Shown here: positions 26,040 through 33,480 of the stretch, in pieces
Layout: each line of letters starts with the position of its first letter
How positions within the stretch are numbered: position 1 is the stretch's first letter
NCBI GenBank assembly: GCA_002698945.1
Contig: NZZV01000213.1
Span: 1-33,480, forward strand
Length of the DNA: 33,480 bases
Reading direction: 5' to 3'
Source: Acidimicrobiaceae bacterium
GTDB lineage: Bacteria > Actinomycetota > Acidimicrobiia > Acidimicrobiales > Ilumatobacteraceae
Made by a program: the position numbers and the translations under genes
The notes under the pieces: model-generated
Told to the model about the DNA's origin: nothing
The model's database searches: none
What the model saw: only the letters and a program-made list of their open reading frames with translations

Positions 26040-27854
26040 TCAGGCGAACTGGGTGGCGTCGAGTGCGTAGAGGTCGTCGGCGGTCGCCTGGACGGCGGGG
26101 AGCAGGCCCTGCACCGACGGCAGGATCTGCTCGCCGAAGAACTTCGCCGACACGACCTTGGCGCGACCGAAGTCGTCGCCCCGTTCCGCTGCGGCGACCG
26201 CGCCCTTCGCGACGAGGCCGGCGCACACGGTCGTACCGAGCAGCCGCAGATACGGCGTCGACGCACCGAGCAGCGTCTTCGGGTCGGTCTGGCCGACCTC
26301 GAGGAGGTGCGTCGTGGCCGTGCGGGCGGTGGCGACCGCCTCGCGCAACCGGTCACCGAATGCACCCATGCCGTCGACCGCATCGGTGGCCGCGGCGTGC
26401 TGCTCGCACTCGTCGAGCAGGTCGGTGACGACACCGCCGCGGCGCATCCCGAGCTTGCGACCGACGAGGTCGGCGGCCTGGATACCGTTGGTGCCTTCGT
26501 AGATGGCGGCGATGCGGGCGTCGCGGTAGTGCTGGGCGACACCGGTTTCCTCGACGTAGCCCATCCCGCCGTGCACCTGCACGGCGAGCGACGTCATCTC
26601 GTTGCCGACATCTGTACACAACCCCTTGGTGAGGGGGATCAGCAGGTCGGCGCGCTCCTGCCAGCGGCGGGCCTCGTCGGCGTCGCCGGCGGCCTTGGCG
26701 GCGTCGGCACGGTCGAGCGCTGCCGCGTTGCTGTAGACGAGGGCGCGCATCGCGTCGATCCACGACCGCTGCGTCATCAGCATGCGACGCACGTCGGGAT
26801 GGTCGATGATCGGGCTCGATTCGCCGGCGGGCGCACCGATGGCGCGGCCCTGGAGGCGCTCCTGTGCGTACTGGAGCGCGTCCTGGTAGGCGCGTTCGGA
26901 GATGCTGAGGCCTTCCAGGCCGACCGACAGGCGGGCGTTGTTCATCATCGTGAACATGTTCCGCATGCCTTCGTGCTCGCCACCGACCAGCCAGCCGATC
27001 GCGTTCTCGTACGACATCACGCACGTGGGTGAACCATGGATGCCGAGCTTGTGCTCGATCGACACGCACGACGCCGCGTTGCGATCGCCGATCGAACCGT
27101 CGGACTCGAGGAGGAACTTCGGCACGAGGAACATCGAGATGCCCTTGGTGCCGGGAGGCGACCCGGGCGTGCGGGCCAGCACGAGGTGGACGATGTTGTC
27201 GGTGAAGTCCTGCTCGCCCCACGTGATGAAGATCTTCTGGCCGGAGATGCGGTAGGCGTCGGCACCCCAGCGCTCCGAGGCCTCGGCGTCGGGTTCGGCC
27301 TTGGTGGTGACGGCCCCGACGTCGGAGCCGGCCTGCGGCTCGGTCAGGTTCATCGTGCCGGTCCACTCGCCGGTGAGCATTTTGGGGAGATAGGTGGCCT
27401 TCTGCTCGTCGGACCCGTGGGCGTGGATCGCGTCGATCGCACCCTGGGTGAGCAGCGGGCACAGCGACAGCGCCATGTTGGCGCTGGTGAGCAGTTCCTG
27501 GACGGCGATCGCGGAGAGCCACGGGAACCCGGCGCCGCCGTAGTCGGGGTCGAACGGCATTGCGCCGAAGCCCGACTCGACCCACTTGGCGTAGGCCGGT
27601 TTGAAGCTGTCGGGTGTGACGACCGTGGGGAAGGCGTCGCCGTCGCCGGCGTGCCACTGCGAGCCGATGGTGTCGCCGTCGCGGTTGGTCGGGGCGACGA
27701 CCTCGGCCATGAACCGGCCGACCTCGGCGATGACGTCGTGCACCGTGTCGCTGTCGACGTGGGAGAACAGCTCCGTGCCGGTGATCGTGTCGAGGTCGGC
27801 GACCTGATCCATCACGAACCGGATGTCGTCGAGAGGCGGCTGGTAGTCACTCAT
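26040..27854 (-). CDS. Acyl-CoA dehydrogenase, long (~600-residue) DmdC-like type
   Basis: 604 residues. FAD enzyme that forms the alpha-beta double bond of an acyl-CoA. An extra N-terminal segment ([19 protein letters not shown]) precedes the usual domains: [12 protein letters not shown] and [15 protein letters not shown] in the N and middle domains, then [17 protein letters not shown]. The C-terminal helical domain has the catalytic-base motif [17 protein letters not shown] (Glu near 453). A further ~140-residue C-terminal extension follows. This size and layout match 3-methylmercaptopropionyl-CoA dehydrogenase (DmdC) and related fatty-acyl enzymes; the substrate cannot be settled from sequence. 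ATG 27854 follows TAGCCT by eight bases. The PaaI thioesterase upstream is in the same direction but separated by a hairpin element. Confidence 0.88.
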   Translation of the reverse strand: MSDYQPPLDDIRFVMDQVADLDTITGTELFSHVDSDTVHDVIAEVGRFMAEVVAPTNRDGDTIGSQWHAGDGDAFPTVVTPDSFKPAYAKWVESGFGAMPFDPDYGGAGFPWLSAIAVQELLTSANMALSLCPLLTQGAIDAIHAHGSDEQKATYLPKMLTGEWTGTMNLTEPQAGSDVGAVTTKAEPDAEASERWGADAYRISGQKIFITWGEQDFTDNIVHLVLARTPGSPPGTKGISMFLVPKFLLESDGSIGDRNAASCVSIEHKLGIHGSPTCVMSYENAIGWLVGGEHEGMRNMFTMMNNARLSVGLEGLSISERAYQDALQYAQERLQGRAIGAPAGESSPIIDHPDVRRMLMTQRSWIDAMRALVYSNAAALDRADAAKAAGDADEARRWQERADLLIPLTKGLCTDVGNEMTSLAVQVHGGMGYVEETGVAQHYRDARIAAIYEGTNGIQAADLVGRKLGMRRGGVVTDLLDECEQHAAATDAVDGMGAFGDRLREAVATARTATTHLLEVGQTDPKTLLGASTPYLRLLGTTVCAGLVAKGAVAAAERGDDFGRAKVVSAKFFGEQILPSVQGLLPAVQATADDLYALDATQFA

Positions 27855-27862
27855 CACCCCCC

Positions 27863-27868
27863 AGGCTA
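27863..27868 (-). promoter_or_regulatory. -10 box for the acyl-CoA dehydrogenase
   Basis: Minus-strand TAGCCT lies eight bases before ATG 27854. The repeat element starts five bases further upstream and would occupy the -35 position. Confidence 0.4.
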
Positions 27869-27872
27869 CGGC

Positions 27873-27958
27873 GGACAGATGGTGTCGGATACCTCCTGTC
27901 CGTCGCCTCAGAACCGCCGCATGCCGGGCGGACAGGAGGTATCCGACACCATCTGTCC
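27873..27958. repeat. REPIN-like inverted-repeat element, GGTGTCGGAT type (86 bp)
   Basis: Perfect inverted 30-bp arms (27873-27902 and 27929-27958) flank a 26-base spacer. Arm ends GGACAG/CTGTCC and core GGTGTCGGATACC are quasi-palindromic around a central G. It fills the gap between two same-strand genes, just after the PaaI stop (27963) and immediately before the acyl-CoA dehydrogenase promoter. Confidence 0.88.
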
Positions 27959-27962
27959 CTGG

Positions 27963-28355
27963 TCAGCCGACGGAGCGGGTGCGGCCTCGGAACAGGGCGA
28001 TGGTCGTGTCGTCCGCGGTGACGGTGATGTCCCACAGGCCCGACCGTTTGCTGCCCCACCGCCGGGTGGCGGTGGCGACGAGGGTCTGGCCGGCGCGGGC
28101 GGGAGCGAGCCAGTCGATCTCGGCGGAAGTGGCGACCGCCGCGGACGGCCCGGAGTTGCTGGCGAACGCCATCGCCGAGTCGGCGAGCAGGAACACCATC
28201 CCGCCGTGCACGATGCCGAGTCCGTTGCACATCCCGGGCTGGATCACCATCTTCACGTGAGCGCCATCGGTGTCGGCCGCGACCAACTCGATCCCGTACG
28301 TGACGGCCGACGGGTCGTTCGCGTACAACGCCGCCGCCTCCTCGCTGATCCCCAT
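27963..28355 (-). CDS. PaaI-family hotdog thioesterase
   Basis: 130 residues, a single hotdog domain. The helix signature CNGLGIVHGGMVFLLADSA contains the family's HGG motif, with Asp in ADSAMAF as the likely catalytic acid. The strand SAEIDWLAPARAGQTLVATA follows. Members hydrolyse aryl- or acyl-CoAs, classically in phenylacetate degradation. No paa genes are nearby, so the substrate is open. ATG 28355 is chosen because TACGGT lies seven bases upstream; GTG 28364 overlaps that box. Acyl-CoA dehydrogenase lies downstream on the same strand, hinting at shared acyl-CoA metabolism, but an 86-bp hairpin separates them. Confidence 0.87.
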   Translation of the reverse strand: MGISEEAAALYANDPSAVTYGIELVAADTDGAHVKMVIQPGMCNGLGIVHGGMVFLLADSAMAFASNSGPSAAVATSAEIDWLAPARAGQTLVATATRRWGSKRSGLWDITVTADDTTIALFRGRTRSVG

Positions 28356-28362
28356 CCCGAGC

Positions 28363-28368
28363 ACCGTA
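28363..28368 (-). promoter_or_regulatory. -10 box for the PaaI thioesterase
   Basis: Minus-strand TACGGT is followed by seven bases and ATG 28355. Confidence 0.5.
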
Positions 28369-28387
28369 CCTGCCCAGCCCTGCCCAC

Positions 28388-28513
28388 TTTGTGGAAGCGA
28401 ACGTGCTCGCCGCCGTCCTGATGGCTGCCACAGCGTGGACGTCGGAATTCTGCGGAAGCGAACATGCTCTCAGGAGGTCATCGTCGCTTCCACAGAATTC
28501 GTCCACAGAATTC
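28388..28513. repeat. Mixed direct/inverted repeat cluster in a divergent intergenic region
   Basis: GTGGAAGCGAACGTGCTC (28391-28408) recurs as GCGGAAGCGAACATGCTC (28452-28469), 16 of 18 identical. GAATTCTGCGGAAGC (28445-28459) is inverted at 28486-28500 with one difference. A CCACAGAATTC unit is directly repeated at 28490-28500 and 28503-28513. The rest of 28356-28609 shows only the promoter of the following gene. Confidence 0.65.
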
Positions 28514-28595
28514 GGAGGGGGCGGGCAGGGCGCGCCGCCGAGGCGCGGTGGGTCGGCGGCCGCGGGCTGGATGGGTCGCGGCGGGTCGGGATCGG

Positions 28596-28601
28596 TACGC
28601 T
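28596..28601 (+). promoter_or_regulatory. -10 box (TACGCT) for the CAP-domain gene
   Basis: TACGCT is followed by eight bases and GTG 28610, the codon that also places a signal peptide exactly at the N-terminus. Confidence 0.5.
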
Positions 28602-28609
28602 CGGCGATC

Positions 28610-29149
28610 GTGCCCGCCCGACGTCGTCTCGCCGCTGGACTCGTCGCGCTCGTGGCGTTCGGAGCGGTCTGCGTCGTGCCGGTCGTGTCGGCCGGTCCGG
28701 TCCACGAACCGGCCCGGGTCGAGGACCGGGCGTGGCGGGTCGATCCCCCCGACGACGTGGCCGATCCCGCCGGGCACCTCCGGACCGAGACGCTCGACGC
28801 CATCAACGAGGTGCGCGTCGCCGGATCGATGCCCGAGTTGCAGCTCCACGACCGGGTCACGGCCGCCGCGCAGGCACACGCCGACTACCTCGCCTCGATC
28901 CGCTCCCTCAGCCATGCCGGCCCGGGCGGCACCGACACCGGGTTCCGGCTCCAGCAGGCCGGCTTCGCCTGGGTCGCCTGGGGGGAGAACGTCGGCGCGG
29001 GATTCCGTGATCCAGAGCTGCTCGTCGACCGCTGGGTCGACAGTTCCGCCCACCACGCCCAGCTCGTGGGCGAGTACCGATACGCGGGCATCGGCGTCGC
29101 CGCCAGCCCGGACGGCGTTCCCTACTGGGTCCTCGTCCTGGCCACCTGA
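28610..29149 (+). CDS. Secreted CAP (SCP/PR-1-like) domain protein
   Basis: 179 residues from GTG 28610. MPARRR and a hydrophobic core (LAAGLVALVAFGAVCVVPVV) followed by SAGP form a Sec signal peptide. The CAP domain (about 60-179) has LDAINEVRVAGSMPELQL, AAQAHADYLASIRSLSHAGP, the WGENVGAG motif and WVDSSAHHAQLVGEYRYAGI, then the closing strand VPYWVLVLAT. The conserved His pair and Glu of the CAP cavity are visible (SLSHAG, GENVG, SAHH). Bacterial members are extracellular and mostly of unknown activity. A longer frame upstream to 28391 is open but lacks a signal peptide at its start and crosses a repeat cluster, so it was not used. Confidence 0.85.
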   Translation: MPARRRLAAGLVALVAFGAVCVVPVVSAGPVHEPARVEDRAWRVDPPDDVADPAGHLRTETLDAINEVRVAGSMPELQLHDRVTAAAQAHADYLASIRSLSHAGPGGTDTGFRLQQAGFAWVAWGENVGAGFRDPELLVDRWVDSSAHHAQLVGEYRYAGIGVAASPDGVPYWVLVLAT

Positions 29150-29187
29150 CTCGGCGTCCGTCGGCATCGGTCTGTCACGATGATGGC

Positions 29188-30282
29188 ATGATCCTGCGCG
29201 ACCTCGATGCCGGCACCGACGAGTTCGAACGGGCGACCGGGTGGAAGATCCGGCCGGAGGGCGCGTGCCGTGGTGACGTCTGCGTCCCGCTCGGCGACGC
29301 CGTGCGCGACGGACGGATCGACGTCGCCGCCGCGTCGCAACGGATGGGCATGCCGCTCGTGCGGGACGACCAACACGATCTGTGGGCGCTCGGACCGTGG
29401 ACCGGCTCGGGCCGGGCGCTCGTGTCGGCCGAGGCACCCGAACTGGCGCTGCCCGACCTCGACGGTGACGAGTTCCGGCTGTCGTCACTGCGCGGCCAGA
29501 AGGTGCTCGTTCTGTCGTGGGCACCATATTGAGGCTGCTCCCGTGACCTGCCCGTGTGGCGGGAGTTGCGTGACGAGCTGTATCCGGCGGGCTTCGAGCT
29601 CGTCACGGTCGGCATGGACACCGTCGGCGCCGATGCCTGCCGACCGTTCATCGAGGCGGCCGCGCCGACGCACCCGTCGCTGATCGACGAGCACCACGCG
29701 ATGGCCGAGCTGTTCGGCGTGGTCAACATCCCGAACAGCGTGTGGATCGACGAAGCGGGCACGATCGTCCGCCCGGCCGAGGCGGCACCTCCGCCCCGTC
29801 GGGAGGAGCGTCCCGGCGCCGCTCCGAGCGACATCCCGGGGCGGTTCGGCGAGATCCTGGGCGAGGCCGCGAAGATCCGGACCGACGCCGAGGCCTACCA
29901 CGCCGCCCTGCGCGACTGGGTCGAGCGGGGTGGCGACAGCGAGTTCGCCCTCGCGCCGGACGAGGTGGTCGAGCGGTCACGCCCGAGAGACGCCGACGCC
30001 GCTCGCGGCACGGCGCACTTCGAGCTCGCCACCCACCTCGAGCAGCAGGGTCACCACGACGCCGCGGTCGACCACTTCCGAGAGGCGCATCGACTGGTGC
30101 CCGACAACTTCTCGTACAAGCGGCAGGCCTGGTCGTTGGAGCCGGGCGCCGACGGCCCGCTCGCCCGGTTCTGGCAGGGTCCGAGCGACGACGACCCGGA
30201 CGCCTGGCCGTACGACGGCGACTGGCTCACCGACGTCCGCGAGTTCGGCGCCGAGAACTACTACCCGTCGTTCACGCCCTGA
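29188..30282 (+). CDS. Thioredoxin-like (redoxin) protein, probable selenoprotein with UGA-encoded Sec115
   Basis: Read through one in-frame TGA (29530-29532) the gene gives 364 residues. The N-terminal part (1-75) has WKIRPEGACRGDVCVPL with Cys27 and Cys32. The redoxin domain (about 80-200) begins AEAPELALPDLDGDEFRLSS, then VLVLSWAPY-U-GCSRDLPVW with Sec at 115 and Cys117. It continues FELVTVGMDTVGADACRPFIE and NIPNSVWIDE with the cis-Pro (182). The C-terminal part (about 235-330) has TPR-like helices (ATHLEQQGHHDAAVDHFREA). Cys-containing relatives that I recall read W-A-x-W-C-G-C, putting Cys exactly at the TGA. A SECIS-like hairpin follows the TGA. ATG 29188 lies six bases after CACGAT. 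Conventional gene calling would split it into 114- and ~243-residue pieces. A nonsense mutation is the alternative. Confidence 0.72.
29538..29565 (+). promoter_or_regulatory. Candidate bacterial SECIS hairpin
   Basis: Six bases after the TGA, CTCCCG (29538-29543) can pair with CGGGAG (29560-29565). Within it CCCG (29551-29554) can alternatively pair with CGGG (29560-29563), closing a TGTGG loop that starts 22 bases after the TGA with a G in its first two positions. That fits the loose bacterial SECIS rules (apical loop 16-37 nt after UGA). The fold was judged by eye only. Confidence 0.5.
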
Positions 30283-30341
30283 CGAGAGAAACGATCGACT
30301 GCGCAGCGTCACGTCGGGGTCTCGTTGCGACACCCGCTCGG

Positions 30342-30347
30342 TACTCT
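30342..30347 (+). promoter_or_regulatory. -10 box (TACTCT) for the SNF2 helicase
   Basis: TACTCT is followed by seven bases (GCGAAGG) and ATG 30355, preferred over the in-frame start at 30325 that lies before the box. Confidence 0.5.
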
Positions 30348-30354
30348 GCGAAGG

Positions 30355-33339
30355 ATGTCCCGCGAACGTGCGCCGTTCATCGCCCAGGGCACCTGGCGGT
30401 CCGGCGCGCTGCACGTGTGGGGCTGGAACGGCGACTCGCCGGCGTCGGCGGCGTGGCTGTACGGCGGGTTCGGACGCAGCCGGTGGAGCGGCCGCGACGA
30501 CCGCACCTGGCACGACTCCCCGATCTCGTACGGCGAACTCGGCCGGCTCCAGCTCGATCTCGGAGACGCCGGCCAGCGCGGCATCCCCGCTGTCAAGCTC
30601 GACCCGTTCGGCGCCGCCGTCTGGCTGAGCGAGACCCCGTCCGGCGACCAGCTCAGCCCGTCGCTCGCCTGGTTCGCGAGCCTCACCCAGTTCGCGGTGC
30701 GGGTCGTGGCGGCCCGTCGGGTCGTGCCCGAGGTGCTCGACGAGGGCCCCTTCACCGTGGCTCGCTGGCGTCCGGTCCTGAGCGACGTCCAACGCGAGGC
30801 GGTCGCCCACGCGGCGGCGTCGGCGCCGCCGATCTGTCGGAACGGGTCGTCGGCCACCACCGACGACATCGTCGCGGCGCTGGTCGACGGCCTCGCCAGA
30901 TCGGTGCTGCACCACGCCGGCTGGAAGCCCGACCTCGGCCGCAAACGATCGCCCGAGGTGCAGGCCGCCCGCGGCGTGTTCGCCGCGCTGGCGAAGCCCG
31001 ACCCGGTGATCCGATCCGGGAGTGACGACTTCGAACGCACGGTCGCCGAGACCGCGACGATCCTCGACCGTCACCGGCGCCGCCTGGCCGGTGAGCCGGT
31101 CGTGCGCGGCCGGGTGCGGCTGACCCTCCCCGACGACGCCCACGACCCGTGGCTCGTCGACCTCGAGCTCGTCGACGACGCCGACCCCGGGCGGTGGTGC
31201 ACGGTCGCCGACTTGCGCGCCGACGGATCGCGGGCGCTCGATCTTGCCGGTGGATCGCCGGCGCGGCTGGGGGCGTTGCACGAGGAGGCCGAGCGGCTCG
31301 TCACCGCGGTCGCGAACGCCGTCCCGATGCTCGAGCAGGTGGCCGAGGCCAACCATGACGGCCACGTCGAGCTCGACATCGACGACGCGGACGACTTCAT
31401 CGAACAGGCACCACTCCAACTCGAACAGGCCAACGTCGAACTGATCGGACCCGAGCACCTGGTGCGGGCCAAGGTGTCGGTCAAGGGCACCGCCCGCGAA
31501 GGTCCGACCGACGATCGCCGCGGTCGGTTCGGCAAGGAGGCCCTCGTCGAGTGGCAGGCCGTGATCGACGAGACCCCGATCTCGGCGGCCGATCTCGAGC
31601 GGGCCGAGGCGGCCGGTGTCAGCCTGCTGCGCACCGGTCATCGCTGGGTGCGCATCGACACCGCGGCGCTCCGCAAGGCGCGCAAGACCTTGAGCGAGCA
31701 GGTGGAGGAGAAGTCGTCGATCTCGGCGCTCGAACTGCTGCAGCTGATGGCGGGGTCCGGTGGCGACGACGACCTGGCGATCGACCTCGAACTCGCCGCC
31801 GAACTCGGTGAGGCGGCCGGCGAGGGTGATCCGGCCGAGACCGACGGGGTCGACGGGTCGTGGATCCACGAGCTCGTCGCCGGCCTGCCCGACGACCGGC
31901 TCGCGGAGGCGTGCGAGGCCGAGGGGTTCGTCGGCGAGCTGCGCCACTACCAGCGGCGCGCCCTGTCGTGGATGCAGTTCCTGGCCCGCACGGGTCTCGG
32001 CGGGTGCCTCGCGGACGACATGGGTCTCGGCAAGACCGCCACCACGCTCGCGCACCTGCTCGAGCGTCCGGGTCCGCACCTCGTGGTGTGTCCCCTCAGC
32101 GTGGTGCACAACTGGGAGGCCGAGGCCCACCGGTTCACGCCGGGTCGCACGGTGATCGTCCACCACGGCTCCGATCGGCACCAGGGCGAGCCGGCACTGT
32201 TCGGGCTGGCCGACGCCGACATCGTCATCACCACCTATGGGCTGCTCCCGCGCGACCTCGAGTCGTTGGCGGCGATCGACTGGACGACCGTCGTGCTCGA
32301 CGAGGCGCAGATGGTGAAGAACCCCGCCACCAAGGCGGCCAAGGCGGTGCGCAAGCTGCGCGCCACGCAGAAGTTGGCGCTCACCGGCACGCCGGTCGAG
32401 AACCGGTTGAGCGAGCTGTGGGCGATCCTCGACGCGTGCAATCCGGGGCTGCTCGGGAGCCAGCAGCGGTTCCGGGAGGAGTTCGCGACGGCGATCGAAC
32501 GCAACAACAGCGAGGAGGCCGCCGCCCGGTTGCGTCAACTGACCCAGCCGTTCGTGCTGCGGCGCACCAAGGCCGACAAGCGGCTGTTGCCCGACCTGCC
32601 CGACAAGATCGAACAGATCGCCTACGCCCAGCTCACCAAGGAACAGGCGACCCTGTACCAGGGCGTGGTCGACCAGCTGCTCGTCGATGCCAAGGACCTG
32701 GAGGGCATGCAGCGGCGCGGTCGCGTGCTCGCCGCGCTGACCCGGCTCAAGCAGATCTGCAACCACCCCGCCCACGCGCTCAAGGACGGTTCGCGCCTGG
32801 CGGGCCGTTCCGGCAAGCTGAACCGGTTCGACGAGTTGATCACCGAACTGCTCGACGTCGACGAACGGGCGCTCGTGTTCACCCAGTTCCGCGAGATGGG
32901 CGACCTGTTGCAGACGCATCTCCAGTCGCGGTTCGACATCGACGCGCCGTTCCTGCACGGCGGGGTGTCCAAGGCTCGCCGCGATCGCATGGTCGCCGAG
33001 TTCCAGGAAGGTCTCGGCGCGCCGCTGCTGCTGGTGTCGCTGAAGGCCGGCGGCACCGGGCTGAACCTGACCGCCGCGAGCCAGGTGATCCACTACGACC
33101 GCTGGTGGAACCCGGCGGTCGAGGATCAGGCGACCGACCGAGCGTGGCGGATGGGCCAGCAGCGAACAGTGAACGTCCACAAGCTCGTGTGTCAGGGCAC
33201 CGTCGAGGAGCGGATCGGTCAGGTGATCGACGACAAGCGTGCGATCGCCGACGCCGTCATCGGCACCGGCGAGGCCTGGCTCAGCGAACTGTCGACCGAC
33301 GAACTCGCCGACTTGGTCACCCTCGAGGTCCCCCGATGA
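30355..33339 (+). CDS. SNF2-family DEAD/H helicase
   Basis: 994 residues. The N-terminal half holds the DUF3670-type bacterial SNF2 accessory domain (FGKEALVEWQAVIDETPISA, then FLRTGHRWVRID-like segment LLRTGHRWVRID). The ATPase begins at HYQRRALSWMQF (Q-motif region), with Walker A DDMGLGKTATT (near 551-561), DEAQ box (649-652), LTGTPVENRLSELW (motif III), and the second lobe LVFTQFREMGDLL, FLHGGVSKARRDRM, SLKAGGTGLNLTAASQV and DQATDRAWRMGQ (motif VI). It is a double-strand DNA translocase of the group often paired with a SWIM zinc-finger protein in actinobacteria. Its stop overlaps the ATG of the next frame (ATGA), consistent with that pairing. Cellular role is unproven; repair or defence has been suggested for relatives. 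Confidence 0.92.
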   Translation: MSRERAPFIAQGTWRSGALHVWGWNGDSPASAAWLYGGFGRSRWSGRDDRTWHDSPISYGELGRLQLDLGDAGQRGIPAVKLDPFGAAVWLSETPSGDQLSPSLAWFASLTQFAVRVVAARRVVPEVLDEGPFTVARWRPVLSDVQREAVAHAAASAPPICRNGSSATTDDIVAALVDGLARSVLHHAGWKPDLGRKRSPEVQAARGVFAALAKPDPVIRSGSDDFERTVAETATILDRHRRRLAGEPVVRGRVRLTLPDDAHDPWLVDLELVDDADPGRWCTVADLRADGSRALDLAGGSPARLGALHEEAERLVTAVANAVPMLEQVAEANHDGHVELDIDDADDFIEQAPLQLEQANVELIGPEHLVRAKVSVKGTAREGPTDDRRGRFGKEALVEWQAVIDETPISAADLERAEAAGVSLLRTGHRWVRIDTAALRKARKTLSEQVEEKSSISALELLQLMAGSGGDDDLAIDLELAAELGEAAGEGDPAETDGVDGSWIHELVAGLPDDRLAEACEAEGFVGELRHYQRRALSWMQFLARTGLGGCLADDMGLGKTATTLAHLLERPGPHLVVCPLSVVHNWEAEAHRFTPGRTVIVHHGSDRHQGEPALFGLADADIVITTYGLLPRDLESLAAIDWTTVVLDEAQMVKNPATKAAKAVRKLRATQKLALTGTPVENRLSELWAILDACNPGLLGSQQRFREEFATAIERNNSEEAAARLRQLTQPFVLRRTKADKRLLPDLPDKIEQIAYAQLTKEQATLYQGVVDQLLVDAKDLEGMQRRGRVLAALTRLKQICNHPAHALKDGSRLAGRSGKLNRFDELITELLDVDERALVFTQFREMGDLLQTHLQSRFDIDAPFLHGGVSKARRDRMVAEFQEGLGAPLLLVSLKAGGTGLNLTAASQVIHYDRWWNPAVEDQATDRAWRMGQQRTVNVHKLVCQGTVEERIGQVIDDKRAIADAVIGTGEAWLSELSTDELADLVTLEVPR

Positions 33340-33480
33340 GTCGCTTCGTCGACGGAGGTCGCGGGTCAGGTGTCGGAGGTGACGGCGAGGAACGAGGTTG
33401 CGGGTCAGGTGTCGGAGGTGACGGCGAGGAACGAGGTTGCGGGTCAGGTGTCGGAGGTGACGGCGAGGAACGAGGTTGCG
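33336..33480 (+). CDS. Start of a gene coupled to the SNF2 helicase, N-terminus made of 13-residue repeats (partial)
   Basis: ATG 33336 overlaps the helicase stop as ATGA. It reads MSRFVDGGR, then repeats of GSGVGGDGEERGC to the window edge with no stop. The repeat unit is 39 bases, so each copy adds 13 residues in frame. By context (after an SNF2 helicase in actinobacteria) the gene should encode a SWIM zinc-finger protein, but no SWIM motif is within the window. The repeat DNA is also found as non-coding sequence at 8633-8667, so this may be an intergenic repeat array that merely happens to be open, or an insertion into the first codons of the gene. Confidence 0.5.
   Translation, partial: MSRFVDGGRGSGVGGDGEERGCGSGVGGDGEERGCGSGVGGDGEERGC
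33361..33480 (+). repeat. 39-nt tandem repeat array, three full copies plus start of a fourth
   Basis: Units start at 33361, 33400, 33439 and 33478 (period exactly 39) and are identical in the part visible. Each begins GCGGGTCAGGTGTCGGAGG and ends GAACGAGGTT. There are no spacers. The reverse complement matches 8633-8667 at 32 of 35 positions, including 20 consecutive bases. The array continues past the right edge. Confidence 0.93.

Noticed and set aside
28391-28609. Longer N-terminus for the CAP-domain protein
   Set aside because: The open frame crosses a repeat cluster and places the signal peptide 73 residues inside the protein; GTG 28610 with a -10 box fits better.
29530-29532. Plain nonsense mutation splitting the redoxin gene
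   Set aside because: Possible but less likely: the TGA sits exactly at the redox residue, codon use and similarity continue cleanly after it, and no other lesion is present. Kept as the stated alternative.
29977-33180. 1067-codon minus-strand frame opposite the SNF2 helicase
   Set aside because: Shadow of a well-supported helicase; no motifs and composition typical of antisense frames in this G+C range.
33361-33480. CRISPR array
   Set aside because: Units are contiguous with a 39-base period and no unique spacers; it is a minisatellite.

Overview
The window is high-G+C chromosomal DNA of an actinobacterium. Acidimicrobiia (Ilumatobacter-like) is my best guess, inferred from the codon bias, the mycobacterial-style pairing of an HspR-type operator with clpB, F420-type LLM and DmdC-like acyl-CoA dehydrogenase genes, and many start codons lying 6-9 nt after a TANNNT -10 box (leaderless transcripts). 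No rRNA, tRNA, CRISPR array or prophage was seen. No gene-free gap exceeds about 300 bases; most gaps hold inverted repeats.

Layout. 1-1497: a CoiA-like nuclease gene on the minus strand is cut at its 5' end by a complete IS630-family element (283-1495, TA target duplication). 1512-8001: a type IV pilin-like region with a PilX-like gene right behind the IS, a LarA-like racemase gene, then an overlapping three-gene operon (PilV-like, a large PulG/PilW-like prepilin with Ig/cadherin-like modules, and a second PilX-like paralogue). 8005-15309: metabolic genes pyrE, an LLM oxidoreductase, tesB, a small basic conserved protein, a HisD-family dehydrogenase with altered active-site residues, purA and purB. 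15499-17433: an OmpR-type response regulator and its kinase. 17555-19844: an ECF sigma factor with a membrane-anchored putative anti-sigma/sensor. 20113-22629: clpB under a HAIR-like operator. 22685-25182: an alpha/beta hydrolase with a small helical partner, divergent from an Imm5-like gene. 25241-28355: lipoprotein, acyl-CoA dehydrogenase, PaaI thioesterase. 28610-33480: CAP-domain secreted protein, a thioredoxin-like gene with an in-frame TGA at the redox position (probable selenoprotein), an SNF2 helicase, and the start of a coupled gene that runs into a 39-nt tandem repeat.

Two signals stand out. The first is the probable selenoprotein (29188-30282): TGA replaces the first residue of the redox motif, both flanks are homologous in one frame, and a SECIS-like hairpin follows. 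The second is a set of intergenic elements 84-89 bp long. Each is two inverted copies of a 25-30 bp quasi-palindrome around a 26-33 nt spacer. Stem sequences differ between loci, yet the two arms within a locus stay perfectly or almost perfectly complementary. This is REPIN-like architecture and may mark an undescribed mobile palindrome family. A shorter, third type (GGGTCGGGTG arms) matches the 39-nt tandem repeat at the right edge.
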